Positions 63,407 to 64,000 of a stretch of DNA of 64,000 nucleotides are shown here, one piece after another. Source of the DNA: Rheinheimera sp. UJ63. Its GTDB lineage: Bacteria > Pseudomonadota > Gammaproteobacteria > Enterobacterales > Alteromonadaceae. The translations under genes and the position numbers were made by a program. The notes beneath the pieces are model-generated. The model was not told the origin of the DNA and searched no databases. It saw only the letters and a list, made by a program, of their open reading frames with translations. The stretch lies in NCBI RefSeq assembly GCF_021568285.1, contig NZ_JAKGTQ010000001.1, forward strand, positions 1 through 64,000. Reading direction: 5' to 3'. Each line of letters begins with the position of its first letter. Position 1 is the first letter of the stretch.

Positions 63407-64000
63407 ATGCGTTTGTTATTAGTCGAAGATGATAAATTATTAGCGCAAGGTATTGTCACGGCGCTAAGCAAAGCCGGTTATCAATTGGAACACTGCCAAA
63501 CCGGTAACCAGGCATTACAAGCGATTAATCATAGCGAATTTGACTTAATTATTCTCGATTTAGGCTTACCTGATGGCTTTTCTAAAACCGTTTTAGATAA
63601 ATTACGCTCACAAAAGCATACCTTACCGGTATTGGTGCTGACCGCCTTGGACCAGCTAGAAACCAAGCTGAGTTTACTCAATGCTGGGGCAGATGATTAT
63701 ATGATTAAGCCCTTTGATGTGCGTGAGCTAGAAGCGCGGATCCGTGTGCTGATGCGTCGGCAAAGCACGCGGCGACACGATGTACTGACGGTAGGGAAAG
63801 TATCGTTAGATTTAGCCAATCATAGCTGCGACTTTGCCGGGCAAGCGGTTAACTTAACGCGCCGCGAGTTTTTGTTATTACAAGATTTTTTGCAGCATAA
63901 AGATCAAATTTTAACGCGCCAGCATCTAGAAGAGCTCAGTGTCGGTTGGGATGGTGATAACGAAAGTAACGCCATTGAAGTGCATATTCATAACTTACGC
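63407..64000 (+). CDS. OmpR/PhoB-family response regulator (QseB/PmrA-like), partial at window edge
   Basis: 198 codons are visible, and the frame is open to the last base, so the gene continues beyond the window. The receiver domain has VEDD (acidic pair 8-9), Asp50 as phospho-acceptor (LIILDLGLPDG), Thr78 and Lys100 (MIKPFD). The winged-helix DNA-binding domain follows, with LTRREFLLLQDFL and an ending in IEVHIHNLR, as in QseB/PmrA. A cognate sensor kinase gene probably follows outside the window. Confidence 0.92.
   Translation, partial: MRLLLVEDDKLLAQGIVTALSKAGYQLEHCQTGNQALQAINHSEFDLIILDLGLPDGFSKTVLDKLRSQKHTLPVLVLTALDQLETKLSLLNAGADDYMIKPFDVRELEARIRVLMRRQSTRRHDVLTVGKVSLDLANHSCDFAGQAVNLTRREFLLLQDFLQHKDQILTRQHLEELSVGWDGDNESNAIEVHIHNLR

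Overview
The window looks like a chromosomal segment from an aquatic gammaproteobacterium of the Alteromonadales type (Rheinheimera/Alishewanella-like). This is inferred from gene families, the NagP-type GlcNAc permease, tRNA genes with encoded CCA and moderate GC content; no species marker was available. Its centre is a large exosortase A (XrtA/EpsH) PEP-CTERM exopolysaccharide locus, about 1.6-50.3 kb, with accessory and housekeeping genes on both sides.

Layout. 1-370: truncated IS66-family element. 404-1427: minus-strand tRNA operon with two Ala(GGC) and four Glu(TTC) genes, a strong stringent-type promoter and three decayed tRNA-Glu-derived hairpin elements. 1585-7416: XrtA-type ATPase, then the minus-strand export operon (Wza-like lipoprotein, chain-length protein, tyrosine autokinase, outer-membrane barrel). 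7667-12661: priming sugar transferase, deacetylase, glycosyltransferase and exosortase A fused to EpsI. 12725-18846: acetyltransferases, glycosyltransferases, an SGNH esterase and a secreted beta-helix protein. 18875-19146: probable IS66 remnant. 19150-25845: a self-contained cassette predicted to make, charge, flip and transfer Fuc4NAc (GT-C protein, RmlA, WecD-like, GtrB-like GT2, SMR-like carrier, RmlB, WecE). 26177-37709: minus-strand glycan block (Wzx, glycosyltransferases, AsnB-like amidotransferase, O-antigen ligase-like protein, FemAB). 37713-about 38350: carbamoyltransferase pseudogene. 38659-50280: second deacetylase, PrsT TPR lipoprotein, a PEP-CTERM substrate with a sigma-54-type promoter, a ThiF-like/autoinducer-synthase-like pair, a secreted serine protease, and the PrsK/PrsR two-component system.

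50.6-64 kb holds an EF-hand membrane protein, a methyltransferase, GlcNAc catabolism (nagB, nagP, nagA), an RNase J-like enzyme, and a tight five-gene operon (thermostable hemolysin-family protein, AMP-ligase, UndA/TenA-like heme-oxygenase-fold enzyme, SDR, TPR protein). This is followed by the start of an OmpR-family response regulator. QseB/PmrA-like CTTAA-N6-CTTAA boxes lie before both the operon and the regulator.

How it works together (inference): PrsK/PrsR with sigma-54 would switch on the PEP-CTERM protein. XrtA would process it in the inner membrane while the surrounding enzymes build, flip, polymerise and export an amino-sugar-containing polysaccharide. The most interesting less-described elements are the tRNA-Glu-derived hairpins, the Fuc4NAc cassette, the ThiF/acyltransferase pair and the UndA-like operon with its predicted regulon.
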